A stretch of 47,558 nt of DNA from assembly GCA_964347835.1 (NCBI GenBank), contig CAYFZR010000007.1:1-47558 (forward strand). Direction: 5' to 3'. Position 1 is the stretch's first letter. Every line of letters starts with the position of its first letter. The DNA is from CAYFZR01 sp964347835 [NCBI: uncultured archaeon] (GTDB lineage Archaea > CAYFZR01). The notes beneath the pieces are model-generated. The model was given only the letters and a program-made list of their open reading frames with translations. It ran no database searches and was not told where the DNA came from. Both the position numbers and the translations under genes were made by a program. Shown here piece by piece: positions 18,006-25,914 of the stretch.

Positions 18006-18638
18006 TTACTCATCAAGATACTCATCTAACCTCTTTCCAATTGTCTTGCCCTTAGTATTAAATAGTTTGTCGTTAATGATTCCGACGATTGAGTGATGAA
18101 TATCATCAATAGATCTATTTGCATCAATCTTAATCATATTTTGATACCTTTTTAACATTTCGAGGTATATGCTTCTTACTTTCTTGAGAAAATCTACTTT
18201 TTCGAAACATTCTATGCTTTTTCTCGATTGTATTCTCTTCAATCCTATTTCTGCTGGTATATCGAGTAGTATTATAATATCAGGGATTATTACAAAGTTG
18301 TTTATCGTTTCAATCCAATCAATACTCACCCCTGAAGCGGATTGGTACGCCATGGAAGAATAAACATACCTTTCTGAGAGTACGATTCTACCTTCTTCAA
18401 GGTTTTTTTTAATAACTTTCATATGTTCGCGTCTATCCGCTGCAAATAATAGGGTCAAAGTAGTAGGATCTAAATTTTCACGCCTTAAATTCTCTTTAAT
18501 CATCTTACCTATGTTACCTTCTGTGGGTTCTTTTGTAAGGAACGCATGTAATCCCTTTTCTTCTCTAAGCCATTTTTCTAATAGACTTGCTTGAGTTGCC
18601 TTACCACATCCATCAATACCCTCAAAAACTATGAACAT
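18006..18638 (-). CDS. tmk: Thymidylate kinase
   Basis: The enzyme phosphorylates dTMP to dTDP. The P-loop FEGIDGCGKATQASLLEKWL lies at residues 4-23, the DR(R/E) motif near 68-70 (AADRREH), and the SERYVYSSMAYQ segment near 89-100. The 210-aa length is normal. P-loop position 5 carries Ala in place of the usual Ser/Thr after the lysine (GKATQ), a common variant. One base separates it from the flavoprotein gene upstream, so it is the last gene of the cofactor operon. Confidence 0.94.
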   Translation of the reverse strand: MFIVFEGIDGCGKATQASLLEKWLREEKGLHAFLTKEPTEGNIGKMIKENLRRENLDPTTLTLLFAADRREHMKVIKKNLEEGRIVLSERYVYSSMAYQSASGVSIDWIETINNFVIIPDIIILLDIPAEIGLKRIQSRKSIECFEKVDFLKKVRSIYLEMLKRYQNMIKIDANRSIDDIHHSIVGIINDKLFNTKGKTIGKRLDEYLDE

Positions 18639-18639
18639 A

Positions 18640-19341
18640 TCATACCACGTTATTCAGGGCGGTTTTTATAATCGACGGAGATTCTAATATGTAGATATCC
18701 TCCATGGTTCTTAACTTCTTCAAGTTTTCTGCATCTACCTTTCTTATATAAAGTTCTACGGTTTCATTTACCCTTACCGCGTTATTGGGGCATACGAGAC
18801 ACTTTCCACAACCTATACACCGATTTAGATCAATTCTTCTATTTTTTATAGCGCCGCTCTCGCAAATTAGCTCTATTTCACATACTTCACAGTTATTGCA
18901 GAGTTCTCTTTCAATCCTGTAGGGTAACGTCGTCTTTACGCTTTTTTCAGTATCAACTGGAACTACGAGTACAGGAACCCTACTCTTTCCTGCTTGCGAT
19001 ATAACGTTTGTTACCAGTGTATCAGCAATTCCATTAGCCACCTTTGCTACCGTGTTGGATGTGGTAGGAGATACAACTACTGCATCATACCTATTTAAGG
19101 AGAATCTTCCAGTTATTGGCGAACTAGCACCTTCTTCACTCTCTCTAAATATTTCATTCATGTAAGAACCGTCAGAAATGTCTCTCAATCTATTTTCCAA
19201 TCCATATATCCTAATGACTTCTTCTCCTGCATTACTTATAAAAATGGTGATGGAAGAGATAGATTTTTTAATAATTGAAAACTCTTCAAAGGTATCTTTT
19301 AGAAAATGGCCCGCTCCTGTTATACACCACGCCAACCTCAT
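18640..19341 (-). CDS. Dihydromethanopterin reductase-like archaeoflavoprotein (DmrB/AfpA type) with ferredoxin domain
   Basis: The 233-aa protein joins an FMN-binding flavoprotein domain to a [4Fe-4S] domain. The flavoprotein part starts WCITGAGHFL and continues with VVSPTTSNTVAKVANGIADTLV, the HFCD-type core. The ferredoxin part shows CNNCEVCEIELIC and CIGCGKCLVCP near residues 155-195. This composition matches the archaeal DmrB/MJ0208 type of dihydromethanopterin reductase, which makes tetrahydromethanopterin from dihydromethanopterin. Overlap with the DUF447 gene by 4 bp, and the CitG-like gene beyond, supports a pterin-cofactor role. The exact electron donor is unknown. Confidence 0.8.
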   Translation of the reverse strand: MRLAWCITGAGHFLKDTFEEFSIIKKSISSITIFISNAGEEVIRIYGLENRLRDISDGSYMNEIFRESEEGASSPITGRFSLNRYDAVVVSPTTSNTVAKVANGIADTLVTNVISQAGKSRVPVLVVPVDTEKSVKTTLPYRIERELCNNCEVCEIELICESGAIKNRRIDLNRCIGCGKCLVCPNNAVRVNETVELYIRKVDAENLKKLRTMEDIYILESPSIIKTALNNVV

Positions 19342-19937
19342 CTAACTCTCTCCATCGAATTTTCCAGTTCCTTTATTACGTCGGCGTATCTCTTGTCAGT
19401 ACGTCTCGCAACATCAATAAAATAATTGAATCTTGTTCTATACCTTTCGTCGTGAGATCTACTCAGACATATTGCTGCTTCAATTAAAGCCATTTTTCCC
19501 CTGTTTATCGCAATAACTGACTCTCTTGTGACTATTTCTCCTATATTAAACCTGAATATACCCTTTCTTATCTTACCCATGTAATCCTCGTGATCTTCGA
19601 GTTTATAGTCATTCAAGGATAATTCTACGTAAGCCTTTGCCAAATCCAGGATAGGTGCATTTAGGTTTTCAGATTTCTCGTAAGGGTAGTTTGGATCTTT
19701 AATTGTACCGTATACGAAGGGTAGGGGGTCGTCCGTGATATTCATTACGCAGCATCCTTCTCTTATGATATTTTGAAACGTATGCGAACCCTCATGGACG
19801 CGGAGAACAATTATATCTTTTTCAAGAAAACAACCCATTGGAGCCGTATTTAAACTTCTATCAGCATTGAAGGTTGAGACAATAACTTCGCTTATTCTTT
19901 CTTCTACGATGCCAATTTTTTCCAATTTTCCTATCAT
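19338..19937 (-). CDS. DUF447 family flavin split-barrel protein
   Basis: This 199-aa protein has a flavin-reductase-like split barrel: STFNADRSLNTAPMGCFLEKD, then TFQNIIREGCCVMNITDDPLPFV. It matches DUF447 (COG2457), a family that co-occurs with tetrahydromethanopterin genes in methanogens and C1-oxidising bacteria. The C-terminal helix is rich in Arg and Glu (MALIEAAICLSRSHDERYR). It overlaps both neighbours by 4 bp (ATGA type), so it belongs to the same coupled operon. No reaction is established for it to my knowledge. Confidence 0.75.
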   Translation of the reverse strand: MIGKLEKIGIVEERISEVIVSTFNADRSLNTAPMGCFLEKDIIVLRVHEGSHTFQNIIREGCCVMNITDDPLPFVYGTIKDPNYPYEKSENLNAPILDLAKAYVELSLNDYKLEDHEDYMGKIRKGIFRFNIGEIVTRESVIAINRGKMALIEAAICLSRSHDERYRTRFNYFIDVARRTDKRYADVIKELENSMERVR

Positions 19938-20821
19938 GGTCTATAACCACACCACAACGCTAACCAAATTGAACTAGCCACAAGATCAGCTGTAGTACCT
20001 GGATTTAAAATGTTATCTTCTTTTTGTAATTCTCTATCAAATTTTAAAATCTCTTTTCTACCGATTGAGGAAAACGTCCCACCCTTTTTTAAAATTTCTT
20101 TGGCTCTTCTAGATGCATAAAAGGCTTTTTCTCTTCCCGCCTTCCTGCTTATTAAAGAATCCGGGTATTTGGAGAGGATCGTCATGAATGCTTCGACAAT
20201 CGCGTAATTAATATCTTTTTCCCATAACTCCCTTAGCTTTTTAAACCCAACATTAAAGGTGATTTCATAACCGTATGTCCATTCACTCGATATGTTATCC
20301 CACTCCGACGAAATCTCCATCAATTTCCATAGTGGAGGAAGATCTTGTTCAACTGAATATACGTCATACAACGAGAATTCACCCTCCAATTTACCAACGT
20401 TTGCTCCGATCAATTTTATTGCTTGATAGACCTTTTTGGAATCTTCAGAAGTGGTGGATCTTACAACTTTTTTTAAATTTGCTCTAAGTTCTTTTAAAGA
20501 AGAAGAAACTGATCCTGAAGAACATAGGGGGGAGAATAATAATATTATTCCAAGGTTTGTGTTTCCGCCTCCTTGCCATCTGGCGGTCTCTTCTACTGCA
20601 TTATGTATAAATTTACCTAAATTTACGTCTGGAAAACTCTCAAGAGAAACTCTAGCCAATTCTTCCATCACAGGGCCTATTGCAATGCCACTGGCTAAGA
20701 AATGCTCATAGCAAACGTCCTCAAAATTGTAAAATCTATGGACATTTCCAGGTTTTGGATAGGAACTCACCTCCAAAATAGATGCAAGTTGTGAGATTAG
20801 ACCTATCTCCTTTGGAGACAT
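19934..20821 (-). CDS. CitG/MdcB-like protein (triphosphoribosyl-dephospho-CoA synthase family)
   Basis: The 295-aa protein belongs to COG1767. Markers are SSYPKPGNVHRFYNFED near residues 18-34, GGGNTNLGIILLFSPL near 80-95, and a C-terminal DRELQKEDNILNPGTTADLVASSIWL segment. CitG makes the prosthetic group of citrate lyase, but archaea with this gene usually lack that lyase. In methylotroph and methanogen clusters a CitG homologue is tied to tetrahydromethanopterin or methanofuran synthesis. Position between the marker 9 gene and DUF447, with a short gap and a 4-bp overlap, fits the second role. Confidence 0.8.
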   Translation of the reverse strand: MSPKEIGLISQLASILEVSSYPKPGNVHRFYNFEDVCYEHFLASGIAIGPVMEELARVSLESFPDVNLGKFIHNAVEETARWQGGGNTNLGIILLFSPLCSSGSVSSSLKELRANLKKVVRSTTSEDSKKVYQAIKLIGANVGKLEGEFSLYDVYSVEQDLPPLWKLMEISSEWDNISSEWTYGYEITFNVGFKKLRELWEKDINYAIVEAFMTILSKYPDSLISRKAGREKAFYASRRAKEILKKGGTFSSIGRKEILKFDRELQKEDNILNPGTTADLVASSIWLALWCGYRP

Positions 20822-20822
20822 C

Positions 20823-21317
20823 TTAAGACTCCAGATGCTTTATCTTTAGGATTTTCATTGCCTTTTTTACATCGCCATTTGCCTGTTCAAGTATCTCCTC
20901 TACCTCACTAGAAGATATGCCGAAGGCAGCAGATAATGCGTTTACCGTTAGAATGTGTTCTTTTTTTTCTAATGCGTTCATCTTTTTCTTAGTTATCTCA
21001 TAAGCCAATTGTTTTTTTAGTTCCATGTATTCGTCATTTGTTATGTTAACCCTCGCCATCGCGACCTCGCGATTTGGGCAGAACTTTGTAACCTTACAAC
21101 ACCATACTAAACTGCCAAAACAGGTTCCTTGCCCCTCTCCTAATTTAGTTTTCCTCGCAAAATCCGTCTTTATCCTAACGTATTCTTCATGAGATAGTCC
21201 AGCCTCTATTATTGCCTTGTGCGTGGGACACATCTTTATTGGCGGACAACAAAATGCAAGTCCCCTGATATCTCCCCCCCTGCATATATGTTGAGGCGCA
21301 TCATCCCAACCCATCAT
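20823..21317 (-). CDS. Methanogenesis marker 9 domain protein with C-terminal UBA/NAC-like helix bundle
   Basis: The 164-aa protein shows eight conserved cysteines in two copies of an aromatic-CC-x(4)-C unit: FCCPPIKMC near residue 23 and WCCKVTKFC near residue 66, each followed by Pro. Two further cysteines precede them (HICRGG and GTCFGSL). This is the marker 9 pattern (COG4008), known from methanogens. The tail (about 120-164) looks like a three-helix UBA/NAC-type domain (LSAAFGISSSEVEEILEQ...KKAMKILK). Its ATG overlaps the stop of the NifR3-like gene. In some methanogens the two are one fused protein; here they are separate. Function is unknown; metal binding is likely. Confidence 0.8.
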   Translation of the reverse strand: MMGWDDAPQHICRGGDIRGLAFCCPPIKMCPTHKAIIEAGLSHEEYVRIKTDFARKTKLGEGQGTCFGSLVWCCKVTKFCPNREVAMARVNITNDEYMELKKQLAYEITKKKMNALEKKEHILTVNALSAAFGISSSEVEEILEQANGDVKKAMKILKIKHLES

Positions 21318-22084
21318 ATCCCATCCGACAAGCCCATTGAAATCTCACCAACTACCGATGGATTTTTAAGGGCGGCTCTCGCAATGGATACTGCGTCCGC
21401 TCCTGCTTTTCTCATTTCAATCGCTCTATCTAGATTCGTTATTGAGTTATTCCCAATTAGAAATGTATCAGAGTTATCAGACTTTATTTCTGATATTATT
21501 CTCAAGTCTGCCCTATCCTTCCCTGGCAGCATCGCATCTAGATGTAGTACATCACATAATTTTGATACATTACATAAATCTTTGGATGGGATAACATAAG
21601 ATCTAGCCTTTAATATCGCTGGCATTTTTGTCTTTTTCTTCATGCGATCAAATATTTTTTCTAATAATTGGGGCTTTTTTAATAGTTCCTGTCCCAGACC
21701 TAGTTTTGTGTATTCTACTTGCCTACAATGGGCATTTAGTTCTAAGTAAGCGCCTCTTTCCATCAAAAATTTGGATAATTTTATGAGTTTATCTAAGTCA
21801 ATACCTCTAACGTTTATGAATATGGGAACGTCAAACTTTTTTAGTATTTTTATACCTTCATCTAAATAATTATATAGATTTTGAGATAAAATAAATTCCT
21901 TGCGCCTTTTTGAAATCAAAATACCCGCTTCACGAGACTTTTTATCTATGTTGAACCCGCCTAAGGTTACCCATCCCGCTCCTTTTTCTGCTACTTTTTT
22001 GCAGAAATCTATGTCTGCGTATCCAGAAATGGCAGATAATCCTGCCTTGTTGTATATTTTCTCGAAAAAAATTTCATTTAACAT
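21314..22084 (-). CDS. NifR3/dihydrouridine synthase-like TIM-barrel protein
   Basis: This 256-aa FMN-type TIM-barrel resembles NifR3/Dus proteins and contains GAGWVTLGGF near residue 35, LNAHCRQVEYTKLGLGQELL near 136 and IGNNSITNLDRAIEMRKAGADAVSIARAAL near the end. The cysteine of NAHCRQ sits where Dus enzymes have the catalytic NxGCP cysteine. It is shorter than tRNA dihydrouridine synthases and lacks their C-terminal helical domain, so tRNA modification is doubtful. It directly precedes and overlaps the marker 9 gene, which matches the domain order of the fused form in other methanogens. Confidence 0.75.
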   Translation of the reverse strand: MLNEIFFEKIYNKAGLSAISGYADIDFCKKVAEKGAGWVTLGGFNIDKKSREAGILISKRRKEFILSQNLYNYLDEGIKILKKFDVPIFINVRGIDLDKLIKLSKFLMERGAYLELNAHCRQVEYTKLGLGQELLKKPQLLEKIFDRMKKKTKMPAILKARSYVIPSKDLCNVSKLCDVLHLDAMLPGKDRADLRIISEIKSDNSDTFLIGNNSITNLDRAIEMRKAGADAVSIARAALKNPSVVGEISMGLSDGI

Positions 22085-22095
22085 CGTTTAAACCC

Positions 22096-22998
22096 TTACA
22101 AACTTAGCACAAATCTTGCAAGCCTCATTTTATCTCTCATATTGTTCATCATTATGTCGGTATATTCTGTTCTTACTTCAGATTTTATAGGATTGTCTTC
22201 AGTATCCGCTACGAAGATGTCCAAGAAATCATAAATGATTGGTATGCTTTCAGGAGATACTTCGTATCCCAATGCCTCCATGAGTTTTCCTGCCGGCCCG
22301 CTTATAGGAGAATTCCCTATAATGGGGGAAATCGCTATTTTGATACCATTACTTTCTAAAATAGATTTTTTAACTCCTTTTAAATTAATTATAGGGGAGA
22401 TACTTGTAATTGGATTGCTAGGACCAATCATAATTTTATCTGCTTCTCTAATCTCCACCAATAATTCTTCCAAAGGCCTCGCATTATCTATCCCATCAAA
22501 TGTGACATCCAAAACATCTACATCTCCTCTTTTCTCAACCCAGAATTCGTGGAAGGGCATTATTTTTTCAGGGGTGTGAATACATGTTGTAACTCTATCA
22601 TCAGTCATCGGGATTACCTTAAAATCCAAGCCCAAACTCTTTAACTGATACTTGATTGCAATGGATAGAGGCATTCCAGAGCGGAGTAATAAGGTCCTTT
22701 GTGACTTGAATGCCCTGTCTTTATCTCCAATTCTTAGAATTTCTTTTTGACCTAATTTTTTGAGTTCTTCATGACAGAAAAAAGTGTCACCTTTGATACC
22801 GTACCAGGTTACTTCGTTTATTTTATCGGAGAGAGTATATATCACGGTATCTACATCAGGCGAGATGAACATGCCGGATAACCATAGATCTTCTGCTGTA
22901 TTTACGATTATAGTCATATCTTTCTGATCTAGTTGCCTTTTTAATCCCTGTAATAGTTTTGGAGTTCCTGTCCCTCCTGAAAGAATTACGATGCTCAT
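22096..22998 (-). CDS. cofD: 2-phospho-L-lactate (or phosphoenolpyruvate) transferase of F420 synthesis
   Basis: CofD transfers the lactyl-phosphate moiety to Fo, giving coenzyme F420-0. The start SIVILSGGTGTPKLLQGL is the family signature. Later motifs are NTAEDLWLSGMFISPDVDTVIYTL near residue 40 and IGPSNPITSISPII near residue 190. I place the start at the ATG at 22996-22998, with a GGTGAGG SD just upstream; an ATG at 23016 inside the cofE end is less likely. About 300 aa is normal. The gene follows cofE with overlapping control sequence. Confidence 0.95.
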   Translation of the reverse strand: MSIVILSGGTGTPKLLQGLKRQLDQKDMTIIVNTAEDLWLSGMFISPDVDTVIYTLSDKINEVTWYGIKGDTFFCHEELKKLGQKEILRIGDKDRAFKSQRTLLLRSGMPLSIAIKYQLKSLGLDFKVIPMTDDRVTTCIHTPEKIMPFHEFWVEKRGDVDVLDVTFDGIDNARPLEELLVEIREADKIMIGPSNPITSISPIINLKGVKKSILESNGIKIAISPIIGNSPISGPAGKLMEALGYEVSPESIPIIYDFLDIFVADTEDNPIKSEVRTEYTDIMMNNMRDKMRLARFVLSL

Positions 22999-23002
22999 GC
23001 CC

Positions 23003-23737
23003 TCACCTAAATACATCGTCCTTCGATTTCCTAATCAAGTCCTTTGAACCCTTCTCAGATTTTTCATACTTCAATCCTCTGACGACAACGACGGGAATTC
23101 CTTCATTCGCCTCTCCCATAATTAAATTAGCGGCGCAAGCTATATTGTCGAGTGTTGCTATCTTGGTTATTTTTAACTCCTTTCCAAAGAGGTCTTTCTC
23201 TCCTCTTTTATCGCTTAGTGGTTCTATCCCTGAACTGCCAATACATACACCAGTAACTCCTGTTCTAAAAGGTCTTCCACATGTATCTGTTATTATAACC
23301 GCGACTTCATTTTTAGACAAATTACATAAAGTTCTTCTTATATCGAGGGCAGATTTATCCGCATCCTTCGGGAGCAGAATTGCATATCCTTCTTCTACAT
23401 TCGTCTCATCGACTCCTGAGTTTGCGCATACGTGTCCATGATGGGTCTCAGTGACTATAAAACCAGGTCCAACCCTTAATATTTTTTTAGCCTCCTTAAG
23501 AATCAATTCGACAATTTTGGGGTCTTTAAAAGTCTTTTTTGCCAGTTTAGTTGCATATTTACTAGGTTTAATGTCATCTAACCTTACTATGCTCCCTTCT
23601 GCTTTTGACAAAATTGTATGAGTTATAACAAAAATATCGTTCTCTTCTATTTTATCAAAGGAAGAAAATATTAATTCTCCGATGTTATCACCCGGTTTAA
23701 TTAGGGGTAAGACCTCTATAGGGATAAATGATATCAA
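23003..23737 (-). CDS. cofE: F420-0:gamma-L-glutamate ligase
   Basis: CofE adds glutamates to F420-0 using GTP. The 244-aa protein carries the family features: LPLIKPGDNIGELI near residue 10, a KAEGSIVRL strand, HHGHVCANSGVDETNVEEGYAILLP near residue 100, ITDTCGRPFRTGVTGVCIGSSG near 150, and the closing NEGIPVVVVRGLKY. It is the first gene of the coupled cofactor operon, and cofD follows at once. Confidence 0.96.
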   Translation of the reverse strand: MISFIPIEVLPLIKPGDNIGELIFSSFDKIEENDIFVITHTILSKAEGSIVRLDDIKPSKYATKLAKKTFKDPKIVELILKEAKKILRVGPGFIVTETHHGHVCANSGVDETNVEEGYAILLPKDADKSALDIRRTLCNLSKNEVAVIITDTCGRPFRTGVTGVCIGSSGIEPLSDKRGEKDLFGKELKITKIATLDNIACAANLIMGEANEGIPVVVVRGLKYEKSEKGSKDLIRKSKDDVFR

Positions 23738-23825
23738 CTTCGACCCTCTGTCTATTTACTCTAACATTTAAGATCTCGAAAGCCAAAGAAAACTAGAAAT
23801 AGGTTTAAGGTATAAATACTGAGAA

Positions 23826-24098
23826 TCAAATAGTTGTAAGCGCTTTTTCTTCGTTTATCACTATAACATCACTTACAGCTTCCACCGAGTCGTATGGAAC
23901 TGTGGCAAAACCTTCTTCATCTACGGGGAGTTCTAAAATACTTTGTGTCGGCCCTTTTGTTTTTTCAGGCTCGATTATAAGATTTAAAAGCGTTCCAGTT
24001 TCTACATCAAGAGTTAGGTCATACAAAGTCCCTACCATCCTCCCTCTATCACTAACAACAGTTTTTCCAGCCAAATCACTTGCATATACTCTCTTCAA
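23826..24098 (-). CDS. PRC-barrel domain protein
   Basis: This is a small single-domain PRC-barrel protein of about 90 aa (KRVYASDLAGKTVVSDRGRMVGTLYDLTLDVETG). The frame opens at 24122, but the family normally starts just before the xVxAxxLxGK strand. GGAGG lies 7 nt before the TTG at 24096-24098, so I prefer that start; ATG at 24104 would leave only 1 nt. PRC-barrels in archaea occur near division and RNA-processing genes, and their partners are mostly unknown. Its 5' end lies inside the 3' end of cobY if the longer starts are used. Confidence 0.8.
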   Translation of the reverse strand: MKRVYASDLAGKTVVSDRGRMVGTLYDLTLDVETGTLLNLIIEPEKTKGPTQSILELPVDEEGFATVPYDSVEAVSDVIVINEEKALTTI

Positions 24099-24666
24099 GT
24101 TCATTCCTCCATAACCTCGCATGCATAAGATCTATAAAAGTATTTACATTAATCGCTACTTCCAATCTATCCAAGCATATATTTTTCTGGGGCATCTCTC
24201 CTTTGAAATTCGAGTCAATTATATTGAAACCCGTAAATTCCATCTCTTCTTCTGCAGGCAGTCCAATACTCTTTTTAAACGACTTTGAAACTATTACAGA
24301 CATAGCAGGTGTTTCAGTCTCCTCATATATTTCTGTTATTATATCTATTATATCTGTAGTTATATACGGGATGTCTGAAGGTAATACTATTATCTTTCCA
24401 TCCAATTTATTTAGAACTTCGCTAAGATCGTTTACGTATCCTTTTCCCGAAGTTTCTATTGTATGAATTCTATTCCTCTTCGCCCACTCTTTAGTATTTG
24501 GAGTCCACTTCGATACTGCAATCTTTATAACATTTATCTTTTTCGATCCATCAACTGCTCTGACAACTCTCTCTATCATCTTTTTTCCCTGAATTTCCAA
24601 AAGAGGCTTTTCTATGTGCCCGAGTCTTGATCCTTTTCCTCCAGCCATTATAACACATTTATACAT
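24076..24666 (-). CDS. cobY: GTP:adenosylcobinamide-phosphate guanylyltransferase
   Basis: This archaeal replacement for CobU activates adenosylcobinamide phosphate with GTP during cobamide assembly. The nucleotidyltransferase loop MAGGKGSRLGHIEKPLLEI lies at residues 8-26 and the second acidic site VLPSDIPYIT near 96. At 196 aa it is typical for CobY. The start overlaps the end of cobS by 19 bp, and cobZ lies one gene away, so the nucleotide-loop assembly genes are together. Confidence 0.9.
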   Translation of the reverse strand: MYKCVIMAGGKGSRLGHIEKPLLEIQGKKMIERVVRAVDGSKKINVIKIAVSKWTPNTKEWAKRNRIHTIETSGKGYVNDLSEVLNKLDGKIIVLPSDIPYITTDIIDIITEIYEETETPAMSVIVSKSFKKSIGLPAEEEMEFTGFNIIDSNFKGEMPQKNICLDRLEVAINVNTFIDLMHARLWRNELEESICK

Positions 24667-25358
24667 ATGATCACCAACAAGGAGAGTGTTCTCGAAATCT
24701 CATGCGAGGCACCTAATACATCCCCTGTAGAACCTCCGAAAGAATGACTAGAAAGTCTTGCAAAAAGGTAACCAAAGACTATCATGGAAAAGACCAATAT
24801 TGCAGCGAGTTTGTAGATAAAAAATGTTAAGATAAAGGTCAGGAACACGCTCATCAAAAATTGCAGCGAATCAATACCCTCTATAAACTGTTTACCCAAT
24901 CCTACCTCCAAGGGATTGCTAAAGTATATACAAGAAGTCATGCCAAGCTTGGCGTAGGTTTCAGACAGAATCAGTCCTATATATCCTACGTCGAACAGCG
25001 CAAACAGGGTTATGACGATAATAAAAAATGCAAAACCAAAACCCCCCACTCCAATTTTGCTATCTTTCATGATCTCAAGTCTTTTATCTTTATCTTTTAC
25101 CATCCAGGCATCTCCTGTATCTATAAGACCATCGAGATGCAAAAAACCAGTAAGAAAATATAGAAAGAATAACCCGAGGGTTAATCCTAAATTTATATCT
25201 AAAATCCCAAAGAAATTTGCAATCCAGAAAGAGACACATCCTATAGAAAAACCAACGAAGGGCAGTATATATAAAAATCTTAGAATCTTTGGGATCTCAC
25301 ACTTCTTGAAGGGCATTATGGTAAAAAACGAAAATAGCCCCCTTATACCTTCCAACAT
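24648..25358 (-). CDS. cobS: Adenosylcobinamide-GDP ribazoletransferase (cobalamin synthase)
   Basis: This membrane enzyme joins adenosylcobinamide-GDP to alpha-ribazole (phosphate). It is a 236-aa protein with about six hydrophobic segments. The conserved acidic segment FLHLDGLIDTGDAWM lies near residues 72-86, then DSKIGVGGFGF near 101-111 and, close to the end, GGSTGDVLGASHEISRTL. These are the standard CobS motifs. It partners CobY (activation) and CobZ (dephosphorylation). Confidence 0.96.
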   Translation of the reverse strand: MLEGIRGLFSFFTIMPFKKCEIPKILRFLYILPFVGFSIGCVSFWIANFFGILDINLGLTLGLFFLYFLTGFLHLDGLIDTGDAWMVKDKDKRLEIMKDSKIGVGGFGFAFFIIVITLFALFDVGYIGLILSETYAKLGMTSCIYFSNPLEVGLGKQFIEGIDSLQFLMSVFLTFILTFFIYKLAAILVFSMIVFGYLFARLSSHSFGGSTGDVLGASHEISRTLSLLVIICINVL

Positions 25359-25404
25359 AGAGAGGAGTATTATAGATGCTACTAATAAATATTATTTTAT
25401 CAAA

Positions 25405-25914
25405 TCATGATATGACCTTACGTGCTAGCACACGCACCTCATCGAAACGATCTTCAACATTGAATTCATAGATGACCGGAACCATCCACTTGTGTTCCTC
25501 TTTTTCAATAATATTTGAGACAACCAAGAAATTTCTAATTTTTTTTACCCTAACAAATGACGGTTTTCCCAAGGAAAAATCAATTTCATCTTCCTTATGT
25601 TCAACCATGTCCCTTAGATGGTAGATGAGTCTCTCGAAGAACTTTCTTGTCCTTACCTCTGTAAGGCTTTTCCTCCTTCTTAAAGAATGATGTTCTTTTA
25701 TGAGGTCGAATATTTTCTGATAAGTTTCTTCATCCGAGAAATTCTTAATGTCTAGAATTTTTTCTCTTACGAGTAATATAGCATCGTCATAATCCTCTAT
25801 TTTTTCTCTATCCTCAAACACTTTGTTTCTAGCAAGTATCATTTGTTGGTAAATCTTCTCAGCAGCATTAGCAGATATTGCCCGCCTTATTTCCTCTTTA
25901 TACAAAAAACTCAC
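25405..25914 (-). CDS. Conserved hypothetical protein in the cobamide cluster
   Basis: The 169-aa protein is highly charged and mostly helical, with no signal peptide, membrane segment or cysteine motif. Basic-rich segments (HHSLRRRKSLTEVRTRKFFERL) suggest nucleic-acid or protein binding. The C-terminal third looks beta-rich (PSFVRVKKIRNFLVV...KWMVPVIYEFNV). I do not recognise the family. It overlaps cobZ by 17 bp, so it is coupled to that gene, but a cobamide role is only suggested by position. Confidence 0.65.
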   Translation of the reverse strand: MSFLYKEEIRRAISANAAEKIYQQMILARNKVFEDREKIEDYDDAILLVREKILDIKNFSDEETYQKIFDLIKEHHSLRRRKSLTEVRTRKFFERLIYHLRDMVEHKEDEIDFSLGKPSFVRVKKIRNFLVVSNIIEKEEHKWMVPVIYEFNVEDRFDEVRVLARKVIS

